This document shows, in pieces, positions 23,014-33,211 of a stretch of 64,000 bases of DNA. This DNA is from UBA4744 sp963718995 (GTDB taxonomy: Bacteria > Actinomycetota > Acidimicrobiia > Spongiisociales > UBA4744). The notes beneath the pieces were generated by a model. The model saw only the letters and a program-made list of their open reading frames with translations, ran no database searches and was not told the DNA's origin. Made by a program: the position numbers and the translations under genes. Position 1 is the first letter of the stretch; each line of letters starts with the position of its first letter. The DNA is taken from the NCBI GenBank assembly GCA_963718995.1, contig CAVRAP010000010.1:1-64000 (forward strand). Reading direction: 5' to 3'.

Positions 23014-25033
23014 TTACCCGTCGAGCTGGAGGCGCAGCGACCCTGCATCGGATACCGGGAGTTCGCACACGAAATCCCGGCAAACAAACGCTCTCGTACC
23101 GGTAGTGCTAGTCCGGCCGGCCAGCAGGGGGACCACCGCTGCCGCGCCGCTCGGGTCGACGGCCAGGGCCACATCGGGCCGGAACGTTTCCCACACCACC
23201 CGGGCGAGTTGCCGGGCGTCCGGCCCCACGATGGCTACTTCGCGGGGTGGCCGGAGCAGCGAGGTGAGCACGGCCAGGAGATGCCCGACCCCGGTCGGTG
23301 CACCTTCGATCAGCCTTCCTCCCGCTCGAATCGCTCCCTCGGCGAGTGCCGGAGGTTGCCGTCGCCCGTGTACAGCGAGGCGATCAGGGTGGCCTCGGCC
23401 GCCATGGAATTGGCCGACGGATGGGGGCTGTCGTACTGGTCTTTGAGTCGAGTGATGAGAACCTCGGCATCTGCCCCGGTCGTGAAGAAGCCACCGTCCG
23501 GTGCGGCGAACAACTCGACCATCTGTTCGACCAGGGCCATCGCCTCGCTATACCAAGCCGCTTCCCCGGTTGCCTGGTAGAGCGTGAAGAGCCCGACGGC
23601 CAGGGTGGCGTAATCCTCGCTGAACCCGGGCCGGCCCGGCCTTCCCTTGCCCCAGCTTCGGAGCAGCCTGCCGGATTCGCTGCGATTGTGTTCAAGAATG
23701 AACTGTGCCGCTCCCTTGGCCAGATCGAGGTAGCGCGGGTCGTCGAGGATCGCCCCCGCCTCCGCCAGGGCGCGAATGGCGAGGCCATTCCACGAGGTGA
23801 CGACCTTGTCGTCGAGGCCGGGGCGGACTCGAGCATTCCGAGCGTCCAGGAGCCTCTCGCGGGCCGTAGCGACGGCATCCGCAACCTGCTGGATACTCAC
23901 ATCCCTGGTCGGCCGCAACCTCTTCGAGCGAACGTGCCTCGTAGAGGTGATTGGCCCCTTCGAAGTTGCCGCCGGTCGTCACGCCGAAGTAGGCACCGGC
24001 CAGGTCCGCCGCGTCCTTGCCGACGATGGTCCGGAACTCGGCTGCCGACCACACGTAGAACTTCCCTTCGGTACCTTCGGAGTCGGCGTCCTCGGCGGAG
24101 GCGAATCCACCGCCCGGAAGCAGGAGGTCCCGGGCCAGGTACTCGAGGGTGGCTACTCGCCACTGTTCGAAACCGCTCTTCCCCGGTCAGTTGCCAGGCG
24201 CGGAGATAGAGGCGGGCGAGCTGGGCGTTGGTGTAGAGCATCTTCTCGAAGTGCGGGATCAGCCAGTGCCGGTCAACCGCATACCGGGCGAAACCCCCGC
24301 CGACGTGGTCGAAAATTCCGCCCTTGGCCATGCCGTCGAGCGTGGCCCGGGCCATGTCGAGCGCTCCGGCCGCCCACGGTTCGCCTGCGACCCTCAACAG
24401 GAACTCCAGTACCGGTTCCTGGGGGAATTTCGGGGCGCCGCCGAAGCCGCCGTGCGTATCGTCGAAGAGACCAGCGAGAACCCCCACTGCCTGTTCCAAA
24501 GCTGCGCGGGTTGGGAGGTCGTTCGTGGGGGGCAGAGTCCGGTCGATGGTTTCCACGAGTTGTTGGGCCTGACTCTCGACATCGGCGCGCCGGTTGTTCC
24601 AGGCGTCGGCCACGGCCAGCATGATCCGCTCGAAGGAAGGCATTCCGGGCCGGTCTTCCTTGGGGAAATAGGTACCTGCGTAGAACGGCTCCCCGGTCGG
24701 AGTCAAGAACACGGTCATGGGCCAACCGCCCCGGCCGGTCAACCGCTGCACGGCCTCCATGTAGATGGCGTCGACATCGGGCCTCTCCTCGCGATCGACC
24801 TTGACGTTGACGAAGAGGCGGTTCATCAGAGCCGCCGTCTCGTCGTCTTCGAAGGACTCATGGGCCATGACATGACACCAGTGACAGGCCGAGTATCCGA
24901 CGGAAAGCAGGATGGGCTTGTCCTCCCGTCTGGCTCGTTCACTTGCTTCCTCACCCCACGGGTACCAGTCGACGGGATTGTCCTGATGTTGGAGGAGATA
25001 CGGGGAGGTTTCGGCGGCGAGGTGATTGGTCAT
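23014..25033 (-). pseudogene. DUF255 thioredoxin-domain protein (YyaL/SPATA20 type), three frameshifts
   Basis: Starts MTNHLAAETSPYLLQHQDNP at 25033, the family hallmark, with thioredoxin-like active site SACHWCHVMAHESF and GGWPMTVFLTP. The frame breaks near 24160 (continuing as TLEYLARDLLLPGGGFASAE), near 23900 (continuing as DVSIQQVADAVATARERLLD, then KVVTSWNGLAIRALAEAG) and near 23340 (continuing as GRLIEGAPTGVGHLLAVL to a stop at 23014). Rejoined length is about 670 residues, normal for the family. All domain parts are present, so indel errors in the assembly are as likely as decay. Confidence 0.88.
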
Positions 25034-25155
25034 GGGAGAAAACGTAGTGAGGTTCGGGGGTAAAGCTATTGCGGCAACCGCCGATGTTGATCCACGTGCG
25101 ATGCTCCTTCCATGTCAAGCCCCTCGAGCGGCTAGCGGAGCAATCCCTGTTCGAC

Positions 25156-25202
25156 TTTGTGAACCCCCTGCGGAAGCTTCCAAAAGAAAAGGGGTTCACA
25201 AA
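25156..25202. repeat. 12-bp perfect inverted repeat upstream of the sigma factor gene
   Basis: TTTGTGAACCCC at 25156-25167 and GGGGTTCACAAA at 25191-25202 with a 23-base loop holding the small palindrome GGAAGCTTCC. It overlaps the -35 box of the candidate promoter at 25195, which suits an operator. Confidence 0.75.
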
Positions 25203-25223
25203 CCCAGAGATATATGTCATATT
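25195..25223 (+). promoter_or_regulatory. Candidate promoter of the sigma factor gene
   Basis: TTCACA at 25195-25200 and CATATT at 25218-25223 with 17 bases between; the start codon is about 65 bases downstream. The AT-rich stretch around it stands out in this GC-rich sequence. The inverted repeat covers the -35 box. Confidence 0.45.
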
Positions 25224-25289
25224 GCATTCGATGCCTCGCATGGACTTGTTCCCCGCGAGACCGAACCCTTGACCGGAGGACACCCCAAC

Positions 25290-26330
25290 ATGCCAGCAGC
25301 CGAGAAGACGCGTCGCGTCCGCTCCAACGGGAACGGAAATGGCGCCGATCCGAAGTCGGACGTCCGAGCCCGCCGTGAAAAAGAGCGCGACAAGCAGCGC
25401 AACAAACTGACCGACGAACGAGGCCGTCTCACGACCGATCTCGTCAGCCAGTACCTGACCGCTATCGGCGAGTACGACCTGCTGACGGCCGAACAGGAAG
25501 TGGAGCTCGCCCAGAAGATCGAGAGCGGCGAGGATGCTGCGGTCCGGTTGGAAGCAGGGGAGTACAAGGACAAGAAGCAGGAAATCGAACTGCGGCGCAA
25601 GGCGCGCCATGGCAAGGAAGCCAAGGATGCTTTCCTGACCGCCAACCTCCGCCTGGTGGTCGCGAATGCCCGCCGGTATGCCAACACGTCGGGAATCGAC
25701 TTTCTCGATCTCATTCAGGAGGGCAACCTCGGCCTCATCCGCGCCGTCGAGAAGTTCGACTGGCGGAAAGGCTTCAAGTTCTCCACCTATGCGACGTGGT
25801 GGATTCGACAGGCCATCACCCGGGCGATCGCCGACAAATCACGCACGGTGCGGATTCCGGTCCATCTGCACGACACGCTCGCAGCAGTCCGCGCCGCCCA
25901 GGCCAGCCTGAAAGCGGAACTCGGTCGCGATCCCAAGCCTGAGGAGATCGCCGAAGAAGCCGGCGTCACCGTCGACAAGGTTGAGCTGGCGCTCGGCGTG
26001 GCCGACACCGTCTCGCTCGAGCAGCCGGTCGGTGAGGACGGCGCCCAGCTGGGTGACTTCATCGAAGATGAGGATGCCACGGATCCGGTGCAGATCACGG
26101 AAGAACTCGACGTTGCCCAGAGCTTGCGCGTTTCCATTGAGCGCCTCCCCGATCGAGAAGGCCGCATCCTTGCTTTGCGCTACGGCTTCTACGATGGCGT
26201 TCCGCGGACCCTCGAAGAGATCGGCGACGAGTTCAGCTTGACGCGGGAACGGATCCGACAGCTCGAGAAGCTGGCGCTGTGCCGGCTCCGTCATCCCTCC
26301 TTCGGGATCCGGGAACAAGACCTGATCTAA
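25290..26330 (+). CDS. RNA polymerase sigma-70 family factor, primary-like
   Basis: 346 residues. Region 1.2 (LVSQYLTAIGEYDLLTAEQEVEL), region 2 (FLDLIQEGNLGLIRAVEKFD, RKGFKFSTYATWWIRQAI), region 3 (GRDPKPEEIAEEAGVTVDKV) and region 4 (RTLEEIGDEFSLTRERIRQ) are all present; region 1.1 is missing. This fits a primary or group 2 sigma such as SigB/HrdB. ATG 25290 follows GGAGGA, and upstream reading has no homology. An inverted repeat in the leader may control it, and a strong terminator follows. Confidence 0.95.
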   Translation: MPAAEKTRRVRSNGNGNGADPKSDVRARREKERDKQRNKLTDERGRLTTDLVSQYLTAIGEYDLLTAEQEVELAQKIESGEDAAVRLEAGEYKDKKQEIELRRKARHGKEAKDAFLTANLRLVVANARRYANTSGIDFLDLIQEGNLGLIRAVEKFDWRKGFKFSTYATWWIRQAITRAIADKSRTVRIPVHLHDTLAAVRAAQASLKAELGRDPKPEEIAEEAGVTVDKVELALGVADTVSLEQPVGEDGAQLGDFIEDEDATDPVQITEELDVAQSLRVSIERLPDREGRILALRYGFYDGVPRTLEEIGDEFSLTRERIRQLEKLALCRLRHPSFGIREQDLI

Positions 26331-26352
26331 GCGACAACCTGACTGAGCATGA

Positions 26353-26380
26353 GGGGCAAGCCGACCGGCTTGCCCCTTCT
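26353..26380 (+). terminator. Rho-independent terminator after the sigma factor gene
   Basis: GGGGCAAGCC at 26353-26362 pairs perfectly with GGCTTGCCCC at 26367-26376 around loop GACC and is followed by TTCT. Ends 24 bases before the next start codon. Confidence 0.75.
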
Positions 26381-26403
26381 CGCGTAGGTCTACTATGGCC
26401 ACC

Positions 26404-27609
26404 ATGAGTGACCACTATGACGTAGCGATTGTCGGCGGAGGCATTGTTGGGCTGGCGACGGCCCTCGGCTTGCTCGATGCCAAACCGGGAATCCGGCTGG
26501 TTGTGCTCGAGAAGGAAGCCAGGGTCGGCCAGCATCAGACAGGACATAACAGCGGGGTCGTGCACACCGGTGTCTATTACAAACCGGGTTCGCTGAAGGC
26601 GAAACTCTGCGTCGATGGGGTCCACAAGCTCCGCGCGTTCTGTGAGACCGAGGGCCTGGCGTTCGAGGCGTATGGCAAAGTCCTGGTGGCGGTGGACCGA
26701 TCGGAGATACCGGCACTCGAGGAGATCCATCGGCGGGGGATCGAGAACGGTGTCGCGGGACTTCGCGAACTGGACCCGGCCGCGATCAGGGAGATCGAGC
26801 CGCATGCCGTTGGCGTGGCCGGCTTGCATGTGCCCGGCACTGCCTCAGTTGACTTCCAACAGATAGCCGAAGCGATGGCACGCCGGATCCAACAACACGG
26901 CGGAGTGGTCCGGCTCAACTCCGAGGTCGTTTCGATCGTCAACGGGGCATCGCAAGTCGGGATCAGCACCACCTCTGGAGACCTCTCGGCGGGCTACCTG
27001 GTGAACTGTGCCGGCCTGCAGTGCGATCGTGTGGCCCGGATGGCGGGTGCGGATCCGCACGTGCAGATCGTCCCGTTCCGGGGCGAGTATTACGAGATCA
27101 AGGACGAGCGGGCGTATCTCGTCAACGGCATGATCTACCCGGTGCCAGATCCCCGGTTCCCCTTCCTGGGCGTGCACTTCACCAAGACGGTGACCGGTGA
27201 TATCGAGGCAGGCCCCAACGCGGTTCTGGCGCTGTCCCGGGAGGGTTACCGGTGGGGATCCGTCGACAAGGGCGACCTCTGGGAGACCGTCCGAAATCCC
27301 GGGATGTGGGTAGTGGCCCGCAGGTACTGGAAGACCGGCATCGGCGAGATGGTCCGCTCGGCCAGTTCCCGAGCTTTTGTGGCTGCATTGCAACGACTGG
27401 TCCCCGCCATCCGGGTGGACGACGTCGTCCGCGCCGGTGCGGGCGTCCGTGCCCAGGCCATGGACCGGGCAGGCAATCTCCTCGACGACTTCGCGATCGA
27501 AGAGTCGCCGCGGGCTCTCCACGTGCTCAACGCTCCGTCACCTGCTGCGACTGCCTCATTGGCCATTGGAGAACACTTAGCCGGAGTGGTGCTGGAGCGG
27601 TCACCGTAG
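26404..27609 (+). CDS. lhgO: L-2-hydroxyglutarate oxidase
   Basis: 401 residues. FAD enzyme that oxidises L-2-hydroxyglutarate to 2-oxoglutarate. The N-terminal dinucleotide loop is YDVAIVGGGIVGLATALGLL; GQHQTGHNSGVVHTGVYYKPGSLKA is diagnostic for LhgO in the DAO superfamily; PFRGEYYEIKDERAYLVNGMIYPVPDPRFPFLGVHFT and the C-terminal LNAPSPAATASLAIGEHL complete it. ATG 26404 is preferred to 26395 on family N-terminus. Confidence 0.94.
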   Translation: MSDHYDVAIVGGGIVGLATALGLLDAKPGIRLVVLEKEARVGQHQTGHNSGVVHTGVYYKPGSLKAKLCVDGVHKLRAFCETEGLAFEAYGKVLVAVDRSEIPALEEIHRRGIENGVAGLRELDPAAIREIEPHAVGVAGLHVPGTASVDFQQIAEAMARRIQQHGGVVRLNSEVVSIVNGASQVGISTTSGDLSAGYLVNCAGLQCDRVARMAGADPHVQIVPFRGEYYEIKDERAYLVNGMIYPVPDPRFPFLGVHFTKTVTGDIEAGPNAVLALSREGYRWGSVDKGDLWETVRNPGMWVVARRYWKTGIGEMVRSASSRAFVAALQRLVPAIRVDDVVRAGAGVRAQAMDRAGNLLDDFAIEESPRALHVLNAPSPAATASLAIGEHLAGVVLERSP

Positions 27610-27897
27610 GTTGGCGACGTTGCTGCGATCCCGGTGCTCCTGGCCGGCCGGGAGACTTGTCGCGAGAGACTTGGGCGGAAAAGGTAGGTCAAGGGTGGGA
27701 GCTCTTCCGCAGACGGTGTTTGCTGCCGACTTTGATGAGAGCAGAGTCAACATGTGCGCTCAGACGGCTGCCGCCGCTTTGCGCCATCAGACGGAGAGTT
27801 CGTAACATCGGACAACCGATCGACAGCACGGATGAAGGATGCACGAGGAGAAGCTTTCTCTCAAGGATCTGGTACATTCAGGTAGAGGTTTACCACT
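27610..27897. other. Intergenic region, boundary of the polysaccharide locus
   Basis: 288 bases with no convincing gene. A TGGTACATT box near 27870 with an AT-richer context lies some 25 bases before the gene at 27898 and may be part of a promoter. No structured RNA motif recognised. Confidence 0.4.
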
Positions 27898-28368
27898 ATG
27901 AGTGACATTTCGTACCTAGAGGTTCGCGCGCGCCGCATGCGAAAAATGCGCTACGTGCGGTTGCTCCGGGGTTTGCTACTGCTGGTCGTTCTGGCCGCGA
28001 TTCCGCTCAGCGTTGCGCTTCTCCTGCCCGGTCCGGAAGACGACCTCCCCGTCACATCTTCCAGCGAGCTGGTCAAGGTGATGGTTCGCACTTTCGACGG
28101 CAGCGGATCTGACTCTACGGGTGTCTTCGTGGTTGCAACCGGGTGGGTGCTCGAGTGGACGCTCGACGGGCTTGCCTCTGACTCGCTCCGGATCACGGTT
28201 CGCTCATCTGACGGTGCAGTAGCCGGGGTCATCACGCAACCAGGCCTTGGTGAAGGGGAACAGGTATTCGAAGATGGTGGGGCGTTTCGGCTGACGATCG
28301 ACTCGACCGGTGACTGGGAGGTACGGGTGTCCCAAATGGCTGCGTTGACAGGCGAACAGGAGCGCTAG
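27898..28368 (+). CDS. Hypothetical single-pass membrane protein at start of EPS locus
   Basis: 156 residues. A basic N-terminus (RARRMRKMRYVRLLR) precedes one helix (GLLLLVVLAAIPLSVALLL); the remaining 105 residues are extracytoplasmic, beta-rich and acidic (for example VFVVATGWVLEWTLDG, DSLRITVRSSDG), resembling a small beta-sandwich. It lies 54 bases upstream of the chain-length/kinase gene on the same strand, so a role in polysaccharide assembly is inferred from position only. Confidence 0.7.
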   Translation: MSDISYLEVRARRMRKMRYVRLLRGLLLLVVLAAIPLSVALLLPGPEDDLPVTSSSELVKVMVRTFDGSGSDSTGVFVVATGWVLEWTLDGLASDSLRITVRSSDGAVAGVITQPGLGEGEQVFEDGGAFRLTIDSTGDWEVRVSQMAALTGEQER

Positions 28369-28422
28369 CATGCTTCCGGCCCGTCCGAATGGGCTCATTC
28401 TGTGGGAAGGACGCAAGGGGCG

Positions 28423-30255
28423 ATGAGCAGCAATACTTTGACCGACCCGACGCTGTTCAGTGCTGCCTGGAGGTATCGATGGCTCGTGGCGGTCTTGACC
28501 GCTGTCGCGGTCGCCCTCGGCATCGCGTACGTGACCGTGTTTCCGCCGGAGACTCTGTATTCGGCCAAGGCATCGATGGTTGTCCAGGAAACCGCCGGTG
28601 GTCTGGACATCGGCTCCTCGGGGAACCCGCAGCGGTTTGTCTCAAACCAGGTTGAGATCATCAACTCGAATTCTGTGTTTCAGCTGGCCGGCGACCTTGC
28701 CGAGCAGAACGATCCGCCCGTCATCTTGGGAACCGATGATCTCGAACAGGGCATCGTCATAGGGTTTTCCAATGACAGCGACCTCATCGACATTATCTTC
28801 ATCGCCGATGAACGGGCAATCGCGATAACAGGAGCGAATGCTTTGGCTGCTGCCTACCAGGAACTCGTGTCCCTGGAGACGAGCGCAGCTGCCGACGCCG
28901 CCCTGGAGAGAATCGACAGCCAGCTCGAGACGCTGCAAGAACGCGCGGATACCATCAAGAGCGATATCGAAGCCCTGCTGGCTGCAGACCTATCGAGAAC
29001 CGAGTTGCTCGCCCAATACGAACTGGCGCTTGGCGAGATCGTCAAACTACAGTCGGAATTGCCCATTGCGACGCAGAACCGGGCGGATCTGATTCGGGAT
29101 CGGTTGAGCGACCTCCGTGACCAGATTTTCACATATCAGACTATCGCCGGGATCGGGCCCGGTAACGATGAGCTAGCGAAGTTGCAGGTCGACGAGGATC
29201 AGGTTCTGACCCGAAGAGAGGCGTTGCTGGAGCGTCGCGATCAGATAACGGTTGACATCGAACTGGCTCCAGAAGTCGTCGCTTTCCTTTCAACAGCTAA
29301 GAACGCTGAGATCTACGAGGAGGGGTCGGCCGGAAGAGTTGTCGCCGTAGCTTTGGTGGCAGGCTTGCTCGCGGGAGTATCGCTCGCTTACCTGCTCGCT
29401 TCCCGCCGCCGGATTTTCCACGATCGCATGGAACCGCAATCCGTTATCGGGGTTCCTCTGCTGGCAGACATCCCCAGCTTCGCTGAGGAGGGTCTCAAGA
29501 CTCGATTGCCGGTGCTGGATCAGCCCCGATCGGCCTCCGCCGAGGCCTTCCGCTTCGCAGCGGCATCGCTCGAACTCAAGATGGCCAGCCAACAAGTGAA
29601 ATCTCTCGTAGTGATCTCCGGAACTCTTGGAACCGGGAAGAGCACCGTTGTTGCGAACCTGGCCATGGCCGCGGCCCGGGAAGGTAGCCGGGTGTTGCTC
29701 ATTGATGCCGACTTTGGTAACCAGGACCTGGCGGCGCTCCTCACCGGCGAACAATCGACCGGCTCCCATGGCCTTACCGACATCGTGAGCGCCGGGATGC
29801 CGTTCACCGAGGCGATTCGCTCTATCGATATCGGTCCTGATATGAATCTGTCGCTCCTCGCCCGGGGACGTCAGCCGGTGGTTGCCGCCGACCTGCTCCG
29901 CTCCCCCAAGGTGCGCCAGTTGTTCGACACGGTCCGTGAGGCATTCGATGTCATCATCGTTGATGCGCCGCCTTTGCTGCAGGTTGCCTATACGAGCACA
30001 TTGGCCTCGTACGTCGATGCAGCCTTGGTGGTTGTGGCCCACAGCGGGTCGGTTGGTCAGTTGGAGGAAGTAGGGTCGCGGTTGAGCCTCATCGGAAGAG
30101 ACGCAATCGGTTACATCTACAACAAGTCACCGCTCCGGCGTGAGATGACATTCACCGAAGGGTCGATGACCGATATCCTCGGTGATATGGGTGGGCCGGA
30201 AAAGGTCGTGAAGCTCAAGACCGAGACGAACCAGTCGAGTAAGAAACCTCGCTAG
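28423..30255 (+). CDS. Wzz/BY-kinase fusion: polysaccharide chain-length and tyrosine kinase protein
   Basis: 610 residues. A Wzz domain with helices at about 23-43 and 300-322 encloses a coiled-coil region (residues 150-270). The cytoplasmic kinase has Walker A ISGTLGTGKSTVVANLAM near 400, A' LLIDADFGNQDL and Walker B VIIVDAPPLL. It controls EPS chain length through cycles of tyrosine phosphorylation. The usual C-terminal tyrosine cluster is missing: the tail is Lys/Ser-rich with only GYIYNK. ATG 28423 after AAGGGG is preferred to GTG 28402. Confidence 0.92.
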   Translation: MSSNTLTDPTLFSAAWRYRWLVAVLTAVAVALGIAYVTVFPPETLYSAKASMVVQETAGGLDIGSSGNPQRFVSNQVEIINSNSVFQLAGDLAEQNDPPVILGTDDLEQGIVIGFSNDSDLIDIIFIADERAIAITGANALAAAYQELVSLETSAAADAALERIDSQLETLQERADTIKSDIEALLAADLSRTELLAQYELALGEIVKLQSELPIATQNRADLIRDRLSDLRDQIFTYQTIAGIGPGNDELAKLQVDEDQVLTRREALLERRDQITVDIELAPEVVAFLSTAKNAEIYEEGSAGRVVAVALVAGLLAGVSLAYLLASRRRIFHDRMEPQSVIGVPLLADIPSFAEEGLKTRLPVLDQPRSASAEAFRFAAASLELKMASQQVKSLVVISGTLGTGKSTVVANLAMAAAREGSRVLLIDADFGNQDLAALLTGEQSTGSHGLTDIVSAGMPFTEAIRSIDIGPDMNLSLLARGRQPVVAADLLRSPKVRQLFDTVREAFDVIIVDAPPLLQVAYTSTLASYVDAALVVVAHSGSVGQLEEVGSRLSLIGRDAIGYIYNKSPLRREMTFTEGSMTDILGDMGGPEKVVKLKTETNQSSKKPR

Positions 30256-30315
30256 CGCTGTGCGGAGCAGGCCAAGGACTGGTCCCGGCCATCGCCAACG
30301 GATCGGGATCTGATC

Positions 30316-31486
30316 GTGGAGTCTCTTCGAGTCCTGCAGCTGCATAATTCGTATCGTGAACCCGGCGGCGAAGATACCGTCGCGGCAAAAGAGGCGGCGC
30401 TCCTCCGGCAAGCCGGGCACGTAGTCCTCGAGTACGGAGTCGACAATCCAGGAGCGATGCTTCCTGCTGTGACCTCGCTGCTCGCCGCTCCGTGGAATCC
30501 GAGATCGAGCGCGCAAAGTACGGGACTTCGTGGCCGCGCAGCAGCCGGACGTCGCGCATGTCCATAACACGTGGTGGGCGCTCAGTCCGTCGGTGGTGCA
30601 CACGCTCTCCGAGTTGGGCGTGCCTGTTGTGGTCACACTCCATAACTACCGGTTGCTGTGCGCGAACGCGCTTCTGTTCCGAAATGGGGCGCCCTGTGAA
30701 GATTGTGTGGGTACCGGTCCCTGGGATGGTGTTCGGCACCGCTGCTACCGCAACTCGCTCCCTGAATCCTTCATGGCTGCAAGCACGATCGCCCTCAATC
30801 GCCGGCTCGGAACGTGGGACTCCGTAGCCTTGTTTCTTGCGCTGACGGGCTTCGCAAAAGGCAGATTCGTTGCCGGGGGTCTTCCGGAGTCGAAGCTGGC
30901 AGTCAAGCCCAACTTCGTTGACGACCCGGGAGTTCGATCCGGTCGTCCGTCCGAAAGCAACATGATCCTCTACGTTGGGCGCTTGAGCAATGAGAAGGGC
31001 ATTCCGGTGCTTCTCGAAGCCTGGTCAAAGATGGGGAAGTCCGATGTGCAGCTGGTCTTCGTTGGCGATGGGCCGCTTCGCTCGAGTTTGGGCGCCACCG
31101 ATCTGCCGAACGTCCAGATTCTGGGTTCGCAATCATCCGCGGAGGTCCGAAAGCTCATGCTGAGTGCCAGAGCTCTGGTGTTTCCTTCGGTCGTGTACGA
31201 AGGCCAACCGATGGTTCTCCTCGAAGCGCTGGCCGCCGGGCTGCCCATGGCGGTATCCGATATCGCCGGGAACCCCGGGACGATCGGCAACTCCCACGCG
31301 GCGCGATGGGCGACTCCGGGTGATGTGGATGCCTGGATTATCGCCCTGTCCGGGTTGCACGACGATGGGTGGGTCGACTCCGCGGGAGCGGCAGGCCGGG
31401 CGGTGTTCGAGGAACGATACACGCCTGCCATTGGGCTGGCAGAGCTCCAGGTTGCCTATGCCCGGGCCATGGGCGCGATAGGTTGA
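30316..31486 (+). pseudogene. GT4 glycosyltransferase, one frameshift
   Basis: The N-terminal part (VLQLHNSYREPGGEDTVAAK) reads to about 30510 and continues in the next frame from RDFVAAQQPDVAHVHNTWWA to the stop at 31486. The Rossmann-like donor domain has LYVGRLSNEKGIPVLLEAW and the EX7E-type segment FPSVVYEGQPMVLLEALAAG. Rejoined length is about 390 residues, normal for GT-B transferases of family 4. It probably adds a sugar to the EPS repeat unit. Loss of a base in a repetitive GCGCGC/AAAG stretch explains the break. Confidence 0.88.
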
Positions 31487-31489
31487 CCG

Positions 31490-32302
31490 TCAGTCGCGGT
31501 CCGCTCGATGTTTTCGCCGCGAGCGCAGGATGCTGACTGCCAACAGGGTCAGAAAAGCGGGGTTGTTGATCAGATAGCGTCGCCACAGTCGACCTGGTTG
31601 CTGGGCGAACCGATGTAGCCACTCGAGGCCGGCCGATTGCATCCATCCCGGCGCGCGCGCAGTCGTTCCGGCCACGAAGTCGAAGGCTGCCCCTACACCC
31701 AGAAGTGCAGTACCCGGGAGGTGGGCGGCCGCCTGGCTCATCCAGATTTCCTGTTTGGGCATCCCCAGTCCTACCCAAACCATATCTGCGCCGGTCGCTC
31801 GTATCCGGGCTGTGTCTGATTCCAGGTCCTCGGCCGACGCGCCTCTGAATGGTGGCGAGAAACTACCGACGATGTGAATCCCCGGCGCGATTCGATGAGC
31901 GGCTTCGACCAGTCGAGCCAGGGTATCGTCGGTGCTCCCGTAGAAGAAGTGCTTCCATCCCGCATCGACACCATGGCGCAGGGCGGTCTCCATGAACGTG
32001 GGTCCCGGGACGCGAGGTTGGTCCGGGTGGCCCGAAACTCGTAATCCCCATGCGACCGGCATTCCGTCCGGTGCGGTCACATGAGCAGCGCGTAGCGCCG
32101 AAGCGACCTCGGGTTGCCGGCGTGCCGTCATTACGGAGTGGACGTTGCAGAAGGCAACAATGCTTGCCTGATCGGTGGGGCGCCGATCGAGGAGTTCGAG
32201 CAGAGCGCCATTCGAAGTGACGGAAATTGGTGTTCCGACTACGGGTACCCGATCGGGCCACTGCACGGGGGTGCTCAACGGTCCACCTGCTGCTTCCACC
32301 AT
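31490..32302 (-). CDS. WecG/TagA/CpsF family glycosyltransferase
   Basis: 270 residues. Inverting GT26 enzymes add N-acetylmannosamine-type or related sugars to an undecaprenyl-linked acceptor. Visible: FCNVHSVMTARRQPEVASAL, APDGMPVAWGLR, FFYGSTDDTLARLVEAA, and VWVGLGMPKQEIWMSQ with the C-terminal GVGAAFDFVAG. The start overlaps the end of the GDP-fucose synthase gene; TTG 32278 or GTG 32266 are alternatives. Convergent with the GT4 gene. Confidence 0.9.
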   Translation of the reverse strand: MVEAAGGPLSTPVQWPDRVPVVGTPISVTSNGALLELLDRRPTDQASIVAFCNVHSVMTARRQPEVASALRAAHVTAPDGMPVAWGLRVSGHPDQPRVPGPTFMETALRHGVDAGWKHFFYGSTDDTLARLVEAAHRIAPGIHIVGSFSPPFRGASAEDLESDTARIRATGADMVWVGLGMPKQEIWMSQAAAHLPGTALLGVGAAFDFVAGTTARAPGWMQSAGLEWLHRFAQQPGRLWRRYLINNPAFLTLLAVSILRSRRKHRADRD

Positions 32303-33211
32303 GCGATGGTCTTGCGGAGGCCCTCTTCGAGGTCGACTTCCGGTTTGAACCCGAAGTACTGCTCAGCACGGGTGGTGTCGAGCATGCGACGCGGCTGACC
32401 GTCGGGTTTCGAGGTGTCCCAATGGACTTCACCCTCAAATCCGGTGTATTCGGCAATCAACGACACGAGATCGCGAATGGTGATCTCGCGGTGCGTTCCG
32501 ATATTGACGGGCTCTGGACCGTCGTAGTGTTTCGTAGCGAGCAGGATCGCACGGGCAGCATCATCCACGTACAGGAATTCGCGGCTGGCGGAACCTGTAC
32601 CCCAAACCTCGACCCGGGCATCTCCGGACTCCTGGGCGGTTACGAATTTCCGGATCAATGCAGGGATGACGTGGCTCGACTCGAGATCGAAATTGTCCCT
32701 TGGGCCGTACAGGTTGACCGGCAGCACGAAGATGCCGTTGAAGCCGTACTGGTCCCGGTAGGACTGCAACATCACCAGCAGCGACTTTTTTGGCAATGCC
32801 GTAGGGAGCATTGGTTTCTTCGGGGTAGCCGTTCCAGAGGTCATCCTCCTTGAAAGGAACGGGCGTGAACTTGGGGTAGGCACAGACCGTGCCCACCTGC
32901 ACCAGTTTCTCGACACCGGCGCGTCGGCTCTCTTCAATGACGTGGATACCCATCGCCGCGTTTGCATAGAAATAGCGCCCCGGGTTGGCTCGGTTGGCCC
33001 CGATCCCACCAACCTCGGCGGCAAGATGAAGAACCGCGTCCGGTTGCTCCGTCTCGATCAGGCGCCGCACTGCCAATTGTTCGGTCAGGTCGAAGTCGAC
33101 CCGCCGGGGGATGATCGGTTCGGCACCTTCAACTCTGAGAAGTTCGCACAGGTGGGAGCCGAGAAAGCCGGCGCCGCCCGTCACCAGTATCCGCTTGCCG
33201 TTGATATCCAC
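32275..33211 (-). pseudogene. fcl: GDP-L-fucose synthase, frameshift in A6 run
   Basis: Converts GDP-4-keto-6-deoxymannose to GDP-L-fucose. ILVTGGAGFLGSHLCELL, HLAAEVGGIGANRANPG, CAYPKFTPVPFKEDDLW and NAPYGIAKK read in one frame to a run of six A (near 32790, minus strand); if the run were five A, the frame would continue SLLVMLQSYRDQYGFNGIFV to the stop at 32275, giving about 311 residues, the normal size. GTG 33211 overlaps the stop of gmd upstream, so the two are coupled. A homopolymer error is the simplest explanation. Confidence 0.92.

Noticed and set aside
23014..25033. In-frame UGA read as selenocysteine in broken genes
   Set aside because: Because a selC gene is present I checked the breaks in the DUF255 and other genes; they change reading frame and are not simple UGA interruptions.
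32770..32810. Programmed frameshifting at the A6 run in fcl
   Set aside because: Restoring the frame needs a +1 shift or one A fewer, not the -1 slip typical of A-AAA-AAG sites; fcl is not known to use frameshifting.
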